Source: Flavihumibacter sp. (GTDB lineage Bacteria > Bacteroidota > Bacteroidia > Chitinophagales > Chitinophagaceae). Taken from it: 7,563 nucleotides of DNA. Shown here piece after piece: positions 1 through 6,887 of this stretch (positions are counted from its first letter, which is position 1; each line of letters begins with the position of its first letter). The notes beneath the pieces were generated by a model that ran no database searches, was not told the DNA's origin, and saw only the letters and a list, made by a program, of their open reading frames with translations. A program made the position numbers and the translations under genes. Location of the stretch: the NCBI GenBank assembly GCA_025455285.1, contig JALOMU010000089.1, positions 1-7,563 of the forward strand, in the 5' to 3' direction.

Positions 1-1229
1 CCAAAGTGGAAGGCAGTAGCATTGTGTATTGCAGAAGTCGAAAGCGCACAGTGGATATCTGTCGTTTCCTTAATGAGCGGGGAATTTCAGCAACCTATTA
101 TCATGCCGGCCTGAACCAGGAGGATCGTAATGAACGCCAGCAACAATGGACGCAAAATCAGGTACGCATCATCGTTAGTACCAATGCGTTTGGTATGGGT
201 ATTGATAAACCGGACGTTCGAACAGTAGTGCATTATGATGTTCCGGATTGCCTGGAGAATTACTACCAGGAAGCAGGCCGTGCAGGCAGGGACCGGCAAA
301 AGGCCTATGCTGTTTTATTATACAATCAGCAGGATCTGATTGAACTGGAGCAGCAACTGGAAAAAAAATTCCCCGACCTGGAAACAGTTAAAAAAGTTTA
401 CCAGGCAATGGCGAATTTTCTGCATTTGACTACAGGAACTGGCGAGGGACAATCCTTCGATTTTGACCTAACGCTGTTCTGTAAAAACTTTGACCTGGAC
501 CGGATGGTAGCCATTAATGCGTTGCAGTTGCTGCAGGCGAATGGCTATTGTGCATTGAATGAATCCGTATATGAACCAGCGAGAATACAATTTGTAGCGG
601 ATCGCACCTGGCTGGAGCAGGTCGAAAAAAATTATCCGGCATTGGAAGCGCTAATTAAAACCCTGCTCCGTACAATTGAGGGTATTTTCAGTTATCCGGG
701 CATAATTTCAGAAACCTACCTGGCAAGATTGTTAAAAACTGAAAGGGAAACGATTATTAGTCAACTGAAACAATTGGAGTCACTTGGCATAGTGATCTAT
801 GAGCAAGCCCGTGATCAGCCACAATTGTTATTATTGACCGAGCGGGTTAAAACCGACAACATCCAACTGGATCTGAAAGCCATTGAACACAGAAAAAAAC
901 TCGCGAAAGAACGACTGGACGCACTCTTCCAATACACAACCGGTAACACCTGCCGAAGCAGTTTTATTGGTCGTTATTTCGGGGATGCAGCCATTAAAGA
1001 TTGCGGCATCTGTGATAACTGCCTTGAGAAAAAAAGAAAAGCAGTAAAACCTCAGCAATTACAAAATAAAATTCTAAGCTCACTGGAAAATGGCGCCAAA
1101 TCAATTAACACGCTTCAGTCTGAAATTGGCGACAATGCCAATCAGCAGGAATTGCTGGGGGTTATTCGTCTCTTAGAATCAGAACAATTAATCCGGGTGC
1201 ATATCAGTGGTATGGTAGAGCGGTTGTAA
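1..1229 (+). CDS. recQ: RecQ-family ATP-dependent DNA helicase, C-terminal part (5' end outside window)
   Basis: This is a 3'-5' superfamily 2 DNA helicase acting in recombination and repair; only its C-terminal 409 codons are here. The open frame continues to the left edge (AAA at 3-5, then a GTG at 6-8 that must be an internal Val). Counting that Val as residue 1, the second RecA-like domain shows motif V (STNAFGMGIDKP, about 58-69) and motif VI with the arginine finger (QEAGRAGRD, 88-96). A four-Cys zinc site of the RecQ type follows at Cys316, Cys333, Cys336 and Cys339. About 200 residues with two winged-helix-like stretches (around 160-190 and 240-280) lie between motif VI and the zinc site, much more than in E. 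coli RecQ. A short helix-turn-helix-like tail (350-407) ends the protein, and no HRDC domain is visible. I believe this is the short Bacteroidota RecQ form. The family call is firm; the missing N-terminus should hold Walker A and the DEAH box. Confidence 0.93.
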   Translation, partial: KVEGSSIVYCRSRKRTVDICRFLNERGISATYYHAGLNQEDRNERQQQWTQNQVRIIVSTNAFGMGIDKPDVRTVVHYDVPDCLENYYQEAGRAGRDRQKAYAVLLYNQQDLIELEQQLEKKFPDLETVKKVYQAMANFLHLTTGTGEGQSFDFDLTLFCKNFDLDRMVAINALQLLQANGYCALNESVYEPARIQFVADRTWLEQVEKNYPALEALIKTLLRTIEGIFSYPGIISETYLARLLKTERETIISQLKQLESLGIVIYEQARDQPQLLLLTERVKTDNIQLDLKAIEHRKKLAKERLDALFQYTTGNTCRSSFIGRYFGDAAIKDCGICDNCLEKKRKAVKPQQLQNKILSSLENGAKSINTLQSEIGDNANQQELLGVIRLLESEQLIRVHISGMVERL

Positions 1230-1257
1230 CGCCAACCACTACCAAAGTGATTTTTTT
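1213..1257 (+). terminator. Probable intrinsic terminator for recQ at the convergent gene junction
   Basis: TGGTAG (1213-1218) pairs with CTACCA (1239-1244) and GGTTG (1222-1226) pairs with CAACC (1233-1237), around a 6-base loop and with an asymmetric internal bulge (AGC against A). Seven T's follow at 1251-1257 on the + strand. The hairpin spans the recQ stop codon and the stop codon of the opposing ATPase gene. The T-run starts 6 bases after the stem, so efficiency is uncertain. The minus strand has no T-run after the hairpin, so it looks one-directional. Confidence 0.5.
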
Positions 1258-2810
1258 CTGCTGCTTCTTCCACCCAGGCCCAATGCTCCGAGCAAGGTTC
1301 GGGTGATGGTGCTCGTTAGCGTGCGGGTAGCCTGTCTGCCGGCAGAACTGTTGAGCATTTTTTCCAGTACGGTTTTTTCTTCTTTTTTAGAACCGTTAGT
1401 CTTAGCTTCTTTAGCGGCCTGCTTCTTTGCTTCTTCCGCAGCCTCGAGTCCGGCTGCTTCTTCGAGTTTGGCAGTCAGCAATTCATAGGCACTTTCAGCA
1501 TCTACTTCCTGGTTGTATTTCTTTACCAGTTTGCTTCCGGAAACCAGGCTGGCAATTTCCTGTTCAGTCAGAATATCCATCCGGCTTCGTGGAGAGGTAA
1601 GCAATACATGCGCCAGCGGAGTAGGAATGCCTTTTTCATTCAGCAATGTGACGATCGCTTCACCAATACCCAGTTGAGTAAGCAATTCATCCGTTTTATA
1701 AAACGATGTTTCAGGATAATTCTCTGCGGTTTGTTTGATCACTTTACGATCAGCGGCAGTAAAGGCCCGAAGGGCATGTTGCACTTTAAGGCCCAATTGT
1801 CCGAGTACATCCTTGGGCACATCCATTGGGTTCTGCGTACAAAAGAAAATACCAATTCCCTTGGAACGAATGAGCTTCACAATCGTTTCGATCTGCTGCA
1901 GCAAGGCTTCACTTGCCTCCTGGAAAATCAAATGGGCTTCATCAATGAAGAGGACCAATTTGGGTTTATCCATATCGCCTTCTTCCGGACTGGAGCCATA
2001 TAATTCCGCCAGCAGTTGCAACATAAAAGTGGAGAACAACTTGGGACGATCCTGAAGATCAGTGACCCGAAGAATAGAAACCACGCCTCTCCCATCGTCT
2101 GAGATCCGCATCAGGTCTTCCACTTCAAAACTTTTTTCCCCAAAGAAAGGATCGGCCCCCTGCTGCTGCAATTCTACCACTTTACGAAGGATGGTACCGG
2201 TAGAAGTAGTTGAGATTTTCCCATAGGCTTTCTCCAGTTCCGCCTTGCCTTCATCACTCACATATTGCAATACCTTGATAAAATCCTTGAGATCCAGCAA
2301 GGGCAACTGGTTGTCATCACACCATTTGAAAATCATGGCAACAAGCCCGGCCTGGGTATCATTCAAACCCAAAATCTTACTCAGCAGTACGGGACCGAAC
2401 TCACTAACAGTAGCCCTTAAGCGCACTCCTGGTTCATTACTCAGGGAGAGCAGCTCCACCGGGTAGGATGTTGGCTGATACTCCATCCGGAGATGCTGGT
2501 AACGTTCTTTGATTTTATCATTGCTGGCACCAGCTGCAGCGAGTCCACTCAGGTCTCCTTTGATATCCATCAGCAGCACGGGCACGGAATTATCACTCAG
2601 GACTTCTGCCAGCACCTGCAAGGTTTTTGTTTTACCGGTACCAGTTGCACCGGCTATCAGCCCATGTCGATTGAGGGTTTTCAGGGGCAGCAAAATTTCT
2701 GCATCCGGAACCGGCTGACCATTCAGTATGCCCACACCAATTTTAGCGGAATCACCTTTAAACGTGTAGCCCTTTTTGATGGCTTCAATGAACTGGGTCG
2801 TATCTGACAT
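1239..2810 (-). CDS. HerA/FtsK-like P-loop ATPase, DUF853 (YjgR) family
   Basis: A 523-residue cytoplasmic ATPase of the HerA-FtsK superfamily, resembling E. coli YjgR (about 500 residues), whose cellular role is not well defined. The Walker A motif GATGTGKT is at 54-61, directly after a short N-terminal region typical of the family. MDIKGDLSGL at 81-90 is a further family-typical motif. Walker B (VLFIDEAH) is at 286-293 with Asp290 and Glu291, followed by the sensor-like stretch CTQNP at 324-328. Residues 441-485 form an Ala/Glu/Lys-rich, probably helical or coiled linker. The tail (490-523) is rich in Arg, Thr and Gly, as in YjgR relatives. The start at 2810 gives the expected N-terminus; no Shine-Dalgarno is visible, as usual for Bacteroidota. 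It lies 48 bases downstream of the GroES-like gene on the same strand, with no promoter that I can see between them, so co-transcription is likely. Function beyond ATP-dependent nucleic-acid or motor activity is not inferable here. Confidence 0.92.
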   Translation of the reverse strand: MSDTTQFIEAIKKGYTFKGDSAKIGVGILNGQPVPDAEILLPLKTLNRHGLIAGATGTGKTKTLQVLAEVLSDNSVPVLLMDIKGDLSGLAAAGASNDKIKERYQHLRMEYQPTSYPVELLSLSNEPGVRLRATVSEFGPVLLSKILGLNDTQAGLVAMIFKWCDDNQLPLLDLKDFIKVLQYVSDEGKAELEKAYGKISTTSTGTILRKVVELQQQGADPFFGEKSFEVEDLMRISDDGRGVVSILRVTDLQDRPKLFSTFMLQLLAELYGSSPEEGDMDKPKLVLFIDEAHLIFQEASEALLQQIETIVKLIRSKGIGIFFCTQNPMDVPKDVLGQLGLKVQHALRAFTAADRKVIKQTAENYPETSFYKTDELLTQLGIGEAIVTLLNEKGIPTPLAHVLLTSPRSRMDILTEQEIASLVSGSKLVKKYNQEVDAESAYELLTAKLEEAAGLEAAEEAKKQAAKEAKTNGSKKEEKTVLEKMLNSSAGRQATRTLTSTITRTLLGALGLGGRSSRKKSLW

Positions 2811-2858
2811 GAAATCGATATTTCCGGGTAAGATAATGGAAAAATGGAATTGAGTGAT

Positions 2859-3230
2859 TTAAAAATCCTCTTCCCTTTCCAACATCAGGATGGCACTTTG
2901 GGGAACAATAAAATATTTTTCTCCCTCGTACATCACTTCGGTGGCGCCACTTACCAGGAAGATGGCGAGATCTCCTTCGCGCGCCTGAAGTGGGATGTAT
3001 TTTACCTGTTCTTCTGCCTGTTTCCAGGATTCATCTTCGGGAGGTGTAGGAATAGCATAACCCGGACCCGTCCGGATTATATATCCCTGTTGAACTTTTT
3101 CCTTTTCCTGCACTCCCGGAGGGAGATAGAGACCGCTGGCAGTTTGTTCATTCGGTTTGGAGGGACGAATCAGCACCCTGTCACCAATTACAATCAGTTT
3201 TTTTAGTTTAGCATCAGCTGTAAGGCGCAT
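2859..3230 (-). CDS. GroES-fold (Cpn10) family protein, non-canonical paralogue
   Basis: A 123-residue cytoplasmic protein of the chaperonin-10 fold. The N-terminal strand (LKKLIVIGDRVLIRP, 9-23) matches the opening of GroES. The stretch 24-48 aligns with the GroES mobile loop and contains SGLYLPP (32-38), comparable to the GroEL-binding GGIVL segment. The C-terminal GEKYFIVPQSAILMLE (103-118) matches the closing strands. It is longer than canonical GroES (about 95): residues 57-80 carry an acidic, Pro-rich insertion in the roof-hairpin region. No groEL is adjacent. An upstream in-frame ATG at 3318-3320 would add 30 residues, but that extension lacks GroES similarity and lies upstream of the promoter found at 3248-3279, so the start at 3230 is preferred. 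Similar proteins are annotated as 'co-chaperone GroES family' in Bacteroidota; whether they bind GroEL is not known to me. Confidence 0.85.
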   Translation of the reverse strand: MRLTADAKLKKLIVIGDRVLIRPSKPNEQTASGLYLPPGVQEKEKVQQGYIIRTGPGYAIPTPPEDESWKQAEEQVKYIPLQAREGDLAIFLVSGATEVMYEGEKYFIVPQSAILMLEREEDF

Positions 3231-3247
3231 GGAATAGTATTTTTTGG

Positions 3248-3279
3248 CAAAAATACGGAGGAATGGAAAAAGGAAACAA
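3248..3279 (-). promoter_or_regulatory. Bacteroidota-type promoter for the GroES-like gene
   Basis: Read on the minus strand, TTG at 3279-3277 is followed after 21 bases by TATTTTTG at 3255-3248, a full match to the Bacteroidota -7 consensus TAnnTTTG with normal spacing to the -33 box. Transcription would begin near 3243, leaving a leader of about a dozen bases before the ATG at 3230. The -33 box lies inside the left arm of the repeat described at 3265-3367. Confidence 0.55.
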
Positions 3280-3367
3280 GGGAGACGGGAGACAGGCCTC
3301 TTCACTCCTCCCGCCTCCATAATCTACATAGTATCCTTTGCATCCTTTGTTTCCTTTGTTTCCTTTG
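3265..3367. repeat. Composite imperfect inverted repeat in the divergent intergenic region
   Basis: The left half is purine-rich and the right half pyrimidine-rich, giving nested inverted arms. The outer arm GGAAAAAGGAAACAAGG (3265-3281) is complementary, with three single-base gaps, to CCTTTGTTTCCTTTGTTTCC (3344-3363). The inner stem GGAGACGGGAG (3281-3291) pairs with CTCCCGCCTCC (3308-3318) over 11 positions with one mismatch, around a 16-base loop that holds an AGGCCT palindrome. It sits between the start codons of two divergent genes and has no credible coding content. It could be a dispersed intergenic repeat of the genome, but only one copy is visible here. Confidence 0.55.
3335..3367. 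repeat. 9-base tandem repeat, four copies of CCTTTGnnn
   Basis: CCTTTG recurs at 3335, 3344, 3353 and 3362, exactly 9 bases apart; the spacers are CAT, TTT and TTT, and the last copy is followed by TCC. On the minus strand a 9-base period reads in one frame as a KGN-like peptide repeat, which explains the apparent reading frame there. The array forms the right outer arm of the composite repeat. Confidence 0.75.
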
Positions 3368-3394
3368 TCCGCATTTAACAAAATCTTATCCCAC

Positions 3395-3425
3395 TTGGTC
3401 ACCGGCTGAAAATGAATTAATTTTA
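3395..3425 (+). promoter_or_regulatory. Possible promoter of the rprY-type gene
   Basis: TTGG at 3395-3398 is followed about 20 bases later by TAATTTTA at 3418-3425, a one-mismatch version of TAnnTTTG at suitable spacing. The start site would be near 3432, giving a leader of about 12 bases. TTAAT (3417-3421) and ATTAA (3428-3432) form an inverted repeat over the -7 box that could bind a regulator. The region is AT-rich, so chance matches are likely. Confidence 0.3.
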
Positions 3426-3443
3426 TTATTAACTCATAAATCA

Positions 3444-4154
3444 ATGATCATGGAAGAAAAGAAAGCAAAAATACTATTGTGTGAAGACGATCAGAATCTC
3501 GGACTGGTGTTGAAGAATTACCTGGAATTGAATGATTTTGATGTGGTGTTGGAACGCGATGGCCGACTGGGTCTCGCAGCCTTTCAGCGTGAAAAATTTG
3601 ATCTCTGCCTCCTGGATGTAATGATGCCCAATATGGATGGCTTCAGTCTGGCAGAAGAGATCCGCGATATCGACCCCGATGTGCCCCTGTTTTTCCTGAG
3701 TGCGAAAACCATGAAGGAAGACATTATCCAGGGTTACAAACTAGGTGCGGATGATTATATCACCAAGCCCTTCGACAGTGAAGTGCTGTTGTTAAAGATC
3801 AAAGCTATTCTCAAGCGCAATGAGGAACTGAACAAGGAACAGGAAAACAAGGAATTTGACCTTGGCAGTTTCCATTTCAATCCAAAATTGAGAGAGCTTA
3901 CGCATACCGGACAAACGCAAACCTTGTCGCCCAAAGAAAATGAGTTGCTGAAAATGCTTTGTGAGCACATGAATGACCTGTTACCACGTGAGCAGGCCCT
4001 GAAAAAAATCTGGGGTAGTGATACCTACTTCAATGGCCGAAGCATGGATGTATACATTGCGAAACTAAGGAAGTACCTGAAAGAAGATTCCAGCATTGAG
4101 ATCGTGAACATTCACGGTAATGGATTCCGCCTGGTTGTTCCTACTCCTGCGTAA
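3444..4154 (+). CDS. rprY: OmpR/PhoB-class response regulator, RprY type
   Basis: A two-component response regulator: a sensor kinase phosphorylates the receiver domain and the winged helix binds promoter DNA. The receiver (about 8-122) has the acidic pair Asp15/Asp16, phospho-acceptor Asp58 (LLDVMMPNMDG), Ser86 in the FFLSAKT strand and the conserved Lys108 (TKPF). The OmpR-type DNA-binding domain (about 136-233) ends with SMDVYIAKLRKYL and NIHGNGFRL, closely like the Bacteroides RprY regulator as I remember it. Length (236) fits. Start choice is between Met1 (3444) and Met3 (3450); relatives begin near Met3, so two residues are uncertain. No histidine kinase gene is adjacent: the upstream gene is divergent and the downstream gene convergent, so its partner (RprX type) must be elsewhere. 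It converges on ruvB with a 7-base gap. Class is certain; the rprY assignment is by motif resemblance only. Confidence 0.9.
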   Translation: MIMEEKKAKILLCEDDQNLGLVLKNYLELNDFDVVLERDGRLGLAAFQREKFDLCLLDVMMPNMDGFSLAEEIRDIDPDVPLFFLSAKTMKEDIIQGYKLGADDYITKPFDSEVLLLKIKAILKRNEELNKEQENKEFDLGSFHFNPKLRELTHTGQTQTLSPKENELLKMLCEHMNDLLPREQALKKIWGSDTYFNGRSMDVYIAKLRKYLKEDSSIEIVNIHGNGFRLVVPTPA

Positions 4155-4161
4155 TGCATCT

Positions 4162-5202
4162 TTATACAAATGAATCAAATAAACCTGGGGAGTGACCCGT
4201 ACGGGGTTGCTTTCCCAGGTGTTCATAGGCTTTTAACGTAGCTTCCCTTCCCCGGGGTGTACGTTGCAGAAATCCCTCCTGAATCAGAAAAGGCTCATAT
4301 ACTTCCTCGAGAGTACCTGCTTCTTCACCTACCGCAGTTGCAATGGTGGTGATTCCAACCGGACCACCTTTGAACTTCTCAATAATAGTTGAGAGTATCC
4401 GGTTATCCATTTCATCGAGACCATGCTCATCCACATTCAGGGCCTTTAGTGCATGCTGCGTGATTCCAAGATCAAGCTGCCCATCGTTCAAGACCATGGC
4501 AAAATCCCGCACGCGGCGCAACAACCCATTGGCAATTCTTGGTGTACCCCGGCTTCGGCGGGCAATTTCGGCAGCAGAATCATCAGTAATGGGAGCATTT
4601 AATAAGGCAGCAGAGCGACGAATGATTTTTTCCAGCGTGCCGGCATTGTAGTATTCAAGGCGCGATTTGATCGCGAAGCGGCTTAACAAAGGAGCAGTTA
4701 ATAAACCACTCCGCGTAGTGGCACCAATGAGGGTAAAAGGATTCAGATTGATCTGGATACTACGCGCATTTGGGCCACTGTCGATCATGATATCAATCCG
4801 GTAATCTTCCATCGCCGCATAGAGATATTCTTCAACCACCGTGCTCAGGCGATGAATCTCATCAATAAACAACACATCATTGGGCTCCAGGTTGGTGAGC
4901 AGTCCCGCCAGGTCGGCCGGTTTTTCAATCACAGGCCCGGATGTTTCCCGAATCTGTACCCCCATCTCATTGGCCACGATCCTGGACAGGGTAGTTTTAC
5001 CCAAACCAGGCGGACCATGAAACAGGACATGATCGAGGGCTTCACCCCGGATTTTGGCAGCTTTGATAAAGATTTTCAGGTTCTCAATGATCTGTGCCTG
5101 CCCGGCAAAATCATCTATTTCCCGGGGGCGCAAACTATTCTCAAACTCTTTTTCTGCGGAACCTGCCGGGTTAGAACCCGGATCTAATAATGGGTTGCTC
5201 AT
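4162..5202 (-). CDS. ruvB: RuvB, Holliday junction branch-migration DNA helicase
   Basis: The AAA+ hexameric motor that, with RuvA, drives branch migration of Holliday junctions before RuvC resolution. From the start at 5202 the protein has 346 residues, near the family norm (336 in E. coli). It shows the N-terminal FENSLRP motif, Walker A GPPGLGKT (63-70), Walker B LFIDEIH (111-117, Asp114/Glu115), sensor 1 GATTRSG (160-166), arginine finger Arg175 in LLSRF, and sensor 2 [16 protein letters not shown] (219-234). The C-terminal winged helix contains GGPVGITT and the family hallmark [13 protein letters not shown]. An in-frame ATG at 5242-5244 would add 14 non-conserved residues, so the internal ATG (MSNPLLDP) is preferred. 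ruvA and ruvC are not nearby. It follows the GT35 gene on the same strand by 48 bases and may be read from that transcript. Confidence 0.97.
   Translation of the reverse strand: MSNPLLDPGSNPAGSAEKEFENSLRPREIDDFAGQAQIIENLKIFIKAAKIRGEALDHVLFHGPPGLGKTTLSRIVANEMGVQIRETSGPVIEKPADLAGLLTNLEPNDVLFIDEIHRLSTVVEEYLYAAMEDYRIDIMIDSGPNARSIQINLNPFTLIGATTRSGLLTAPLLSRFAIKSRLEYYNAGTLEKIIRRSAALLNAPITDDSAAEIARRSRGTPRIANGLLRRVRDFAMVLNDGQLDLGITQHALKALNVDEHGLDEMDNRILSTIIEKFKGGPVGITTIATAVGEEAGTLEEVYEPFLIQEGFLQRTPRGREATLKAYEHLGKQPRTGHSPGLFDSFV
4183..4220 (-). terminator. Weak terminator-like hairpin inside the 3' end of ruvB
   Basis: ACCTGGG (4183-4189) pairs with CCCAGGT (4214-4220), enclosing a perfect palindrome CCCGTACGGG (4196-4205). 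On the minus strand the hairpin is followed by the U-rich run TTATTTGATTCATTTG, which encodes the last ruvB codons. It could slow or end leftward transcription at the ruvB stop, or block transcripts arriving from the convergent gene. It is coding sequence, so chance is possible. Confidence 0.25.
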
Positions 5203-5250
5203 AATCAATCTATTCTCACTTCCTACTACGTCAATATTAGTCAAAAACTT

Positions 5251-6864
5251 TTATTCAGCACCTCCATAAAGTTTTTCATAATACTCAATCGCCATCCGAT
5301 TACTGTCGAATTGGGGAAGAATGGAATTCATGCTGTTTTTTACAATAGCGTGCCAGCGAGTTTTATTTTGATAGTACATCGGGAGTATTTCCTTTTCCAG
5401 GAGATCATAGAGGGTATTCGCATCTTTTTCATCCTGGATATGTTCCGGCAAAAAAGGGTCCGCGGGTGGAATAACAAAACCATTTTCTTTGTCTCTCACG
5501 AACTCAGGGAACCATCCATCCGGAATGGAAAGATTAACTGCCCCGTTCATGGCGGCAGACATTCCACTGGTACCAGAAGCTTCATGCCCCATGCGGGGTA
5601 CATTCAACCAAAGATCTGCCCCCTGCTTAAGTATGCGGGAGAGTTTCAGTTCATAACCTGTAAGAATGGCGCAGTTGGTGTAGGTTTTGCAGAGATGAAC
5701 TATTTTATCAAAGGAAGCAATGCCGGAATAATCCATCGGGTGGGGTTTCCCGGCCCAGATGATCTGGACTGGCATGTTTTCATTACTAACCAATTGATGA
5801 AAACGTTCCATATTGGTAAGTAATAACTCTGCTCTTTTATATCCAACAAACCGTTTCGCAAATACAATCGTGAATATATCATCTTTATAAATTTCTCCTG
5901 CCTGCTCTGCAACTTCTTCAAACAAGCGGCACTTACGATGTTTTTTCAGATTTTCCAGGGCGGAATCATCTTCATTGGATACCACCTGGTACATTTTCAA
6001 ATCAGCCCAGTACGTAAAACTTTGCGCATTCGTAATTGAGATCATTTTACAAATGCCATCTGCACCCCTCCACATTTCCTGAAGTGTTTGAAGATGCAAT
6101 TTTGAAACACCATTTGCCAGTCCAGTCAAACGCAACGCAACAAGTGTATGATTAAACTGATCTTCCTGAATACCGGTAATGCTTCTCAGTTCCGGCAACG
6201 GAATGTTATTGAAAAAACCGAATTTCTGAAGCAGGTAAATATCTGAAACCCGATTGCCTCCCGGCTCAGGGGTATGATTGGTAAATACCAGGCGTTTTTT
6301 AACCGCTTCAACTGATTTGTATTTTTCATAGAGATAAAATGCAAGCGGCAATGCATGCGATTCATTCAGGTGATAAATTTCCGGCAGCCAGTTCAATTCT
6401 TCCAATAAGCGGGCACCCCCATAACCCAGCAGGATGGCAGCAGCAATCGTGGTTTCCGGATTTGAATCATACAGATGATGTGAAATGGTTTTACCGAGGT
6501 AATCGTTTTCCGGCAGATCCGTACTTAAGAAAAAGACAGGCGCGGTTTTGAAAATTTCCGGAGGAAGGTAGTAAGCGGTGACCCACACATCATGTCCCGA
6601 GATCCGGATAGTAAACTTGATATCCGTTTTTTGCAGAAATCCGTACACTTTCTCCTGGAACAAAACATACATGGATTGATCCTGTTTACGAACCTGGTCA
6701 TAATATCCATACTTCCATAAGATGCCAATACCTACCGCCAGGTATCCCAATCCACCCGCATAGGTTTTTAAGGGTTGATGAATCGCAAATTCCATGCAGA
6801 AATATGCAACTGGTTTTTCATATTCTTTTTCGATTGTATATGGATGTTTAAATTCAAATTTCAT
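5251..6864 (-). CDS. glgP: GT35 alpha-glucan (glycogen) phosphorylase family protein, short form; lacks the PLP lysine
   Basis: A 537-residue homologue of glycosyltransferase family 35 (glycogen/maltodextrin phosphorylases), which normally release glucose-1-phosphate from alpha-1,4-glucans using PLP. It has the short architecture without the DUF3417 N-terminal domain. Visible family motifs are YFCMEFAIHQPLKTYAGGLG (21-40), YHLNESHALP (164-173), the FTNHTPEPGGN stretch (194-204), AKRFVGYKRAELL (336-348, phosphate/glucan region), IIWAGKPHP (368-376) and EASGTSGM (428-435). Two departures stand out. The residue after EASGTSGM, which is the PLP Schiff-base Lys in typical enzymes, is Ser436 (TCT). 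After GGLGYLA (37-43) about 14 residues corresponding to the conserved GDHLKSASDLG region are absent, with the frame kept. The start at 6864 gives a family-like N-terminus. It is likely cytoplasmic. The symbol is a family-level label; true phosphorylase activity is doubtful. ruvB follows 48 bases downstream. Confidence 0.85.
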   Translation of the reverse strand: MKFEFKHPYTIEKEYEKPVAYFCMEFAIHQPLKTYAGGLGYLAVGIGILWKYGYYDQVRKQDQSMYVLFQEKVYGFLQKTDIKFTIRISGHDVWVTAYYLPPEIFKTAPVFFLSTDLPENDYLGKTISHHLYDSNPETTIAAAILLGYGGARLLEELNWLPEIYHLNESHALPLAFYLYEKYKSVEAVKKRLVFTNHTPEPGGNRVSDIYLLQKFGFFNNIPLPELRSITGIQEDQFNHTLVALRLTGLANGVSKLHLQTLQEMWRGADGICKMISITNAQSFTYWADLKMYQVVSNEDDSALENLKKHRKCRLFEEVAEQAGEIYKDDIFTIVFAKRFVGYKRAELLLTNMERFHQLVSNENMPVQIIWAGKPHPMDYSGIASFDKIVHLCKTYTNCAILTGYELKLSRILKQGADLWLNVPRMGHEASGTSGMSAAMNGAVNLSIPDGWFPEFVRDKENGFVIPPADPFLPEHIQDEKDANTLYDLLEKEILPMYYQNKTRWHAIVKNSMNSILPQFDSNRMAIEYYEKLYGGAE

Positions 6865-6887
6865 ACTGATCGCGTTTTAAATGTTTC

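Noticed and set aside
1303..2807. Several + strand open frames of 61-131 codons opposite the DUF853 gene
   Set aside because: They are antisense shadows of a well-supported ATPase gene with Ser/Leu/Cys-rich, domain-free products.
3231..3320. 30-residue N-terminal extension of the GroES-like protein
   Set aside because: It lacks similarity to GroES, runs through the inverted repeat and lies upstream of a good promoter.
3214..3444. Minus-strand 76-codon open frame with a KGNKGNKG-like peptide repeat
   Set aside because: The repeat is a by-product of the 9-base CCTTTGnnn array; the frame spans both divergent promoters and the GroES-like start and matches no family.
1..5202. RecQ, HerA-like ATPase and RuvB as a defence or recombination island
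   Set aside because: The genes are of housekeeping type, lie on different strands and in separate units, and no nuclease, toxin, integrase or mobile element is present.
5203..5244. 14-residue N-terminal extension of RuvB
   Set aside because: The extension is not like known RuvB N-termini; the internal ATG gives the usual length and sequence.
5311..5823. 170-codon + strand open frame opposite the GT35 gene
   Set aside because: Antisense to clear GT35 motifs, with no recognisable domain and no promoter.
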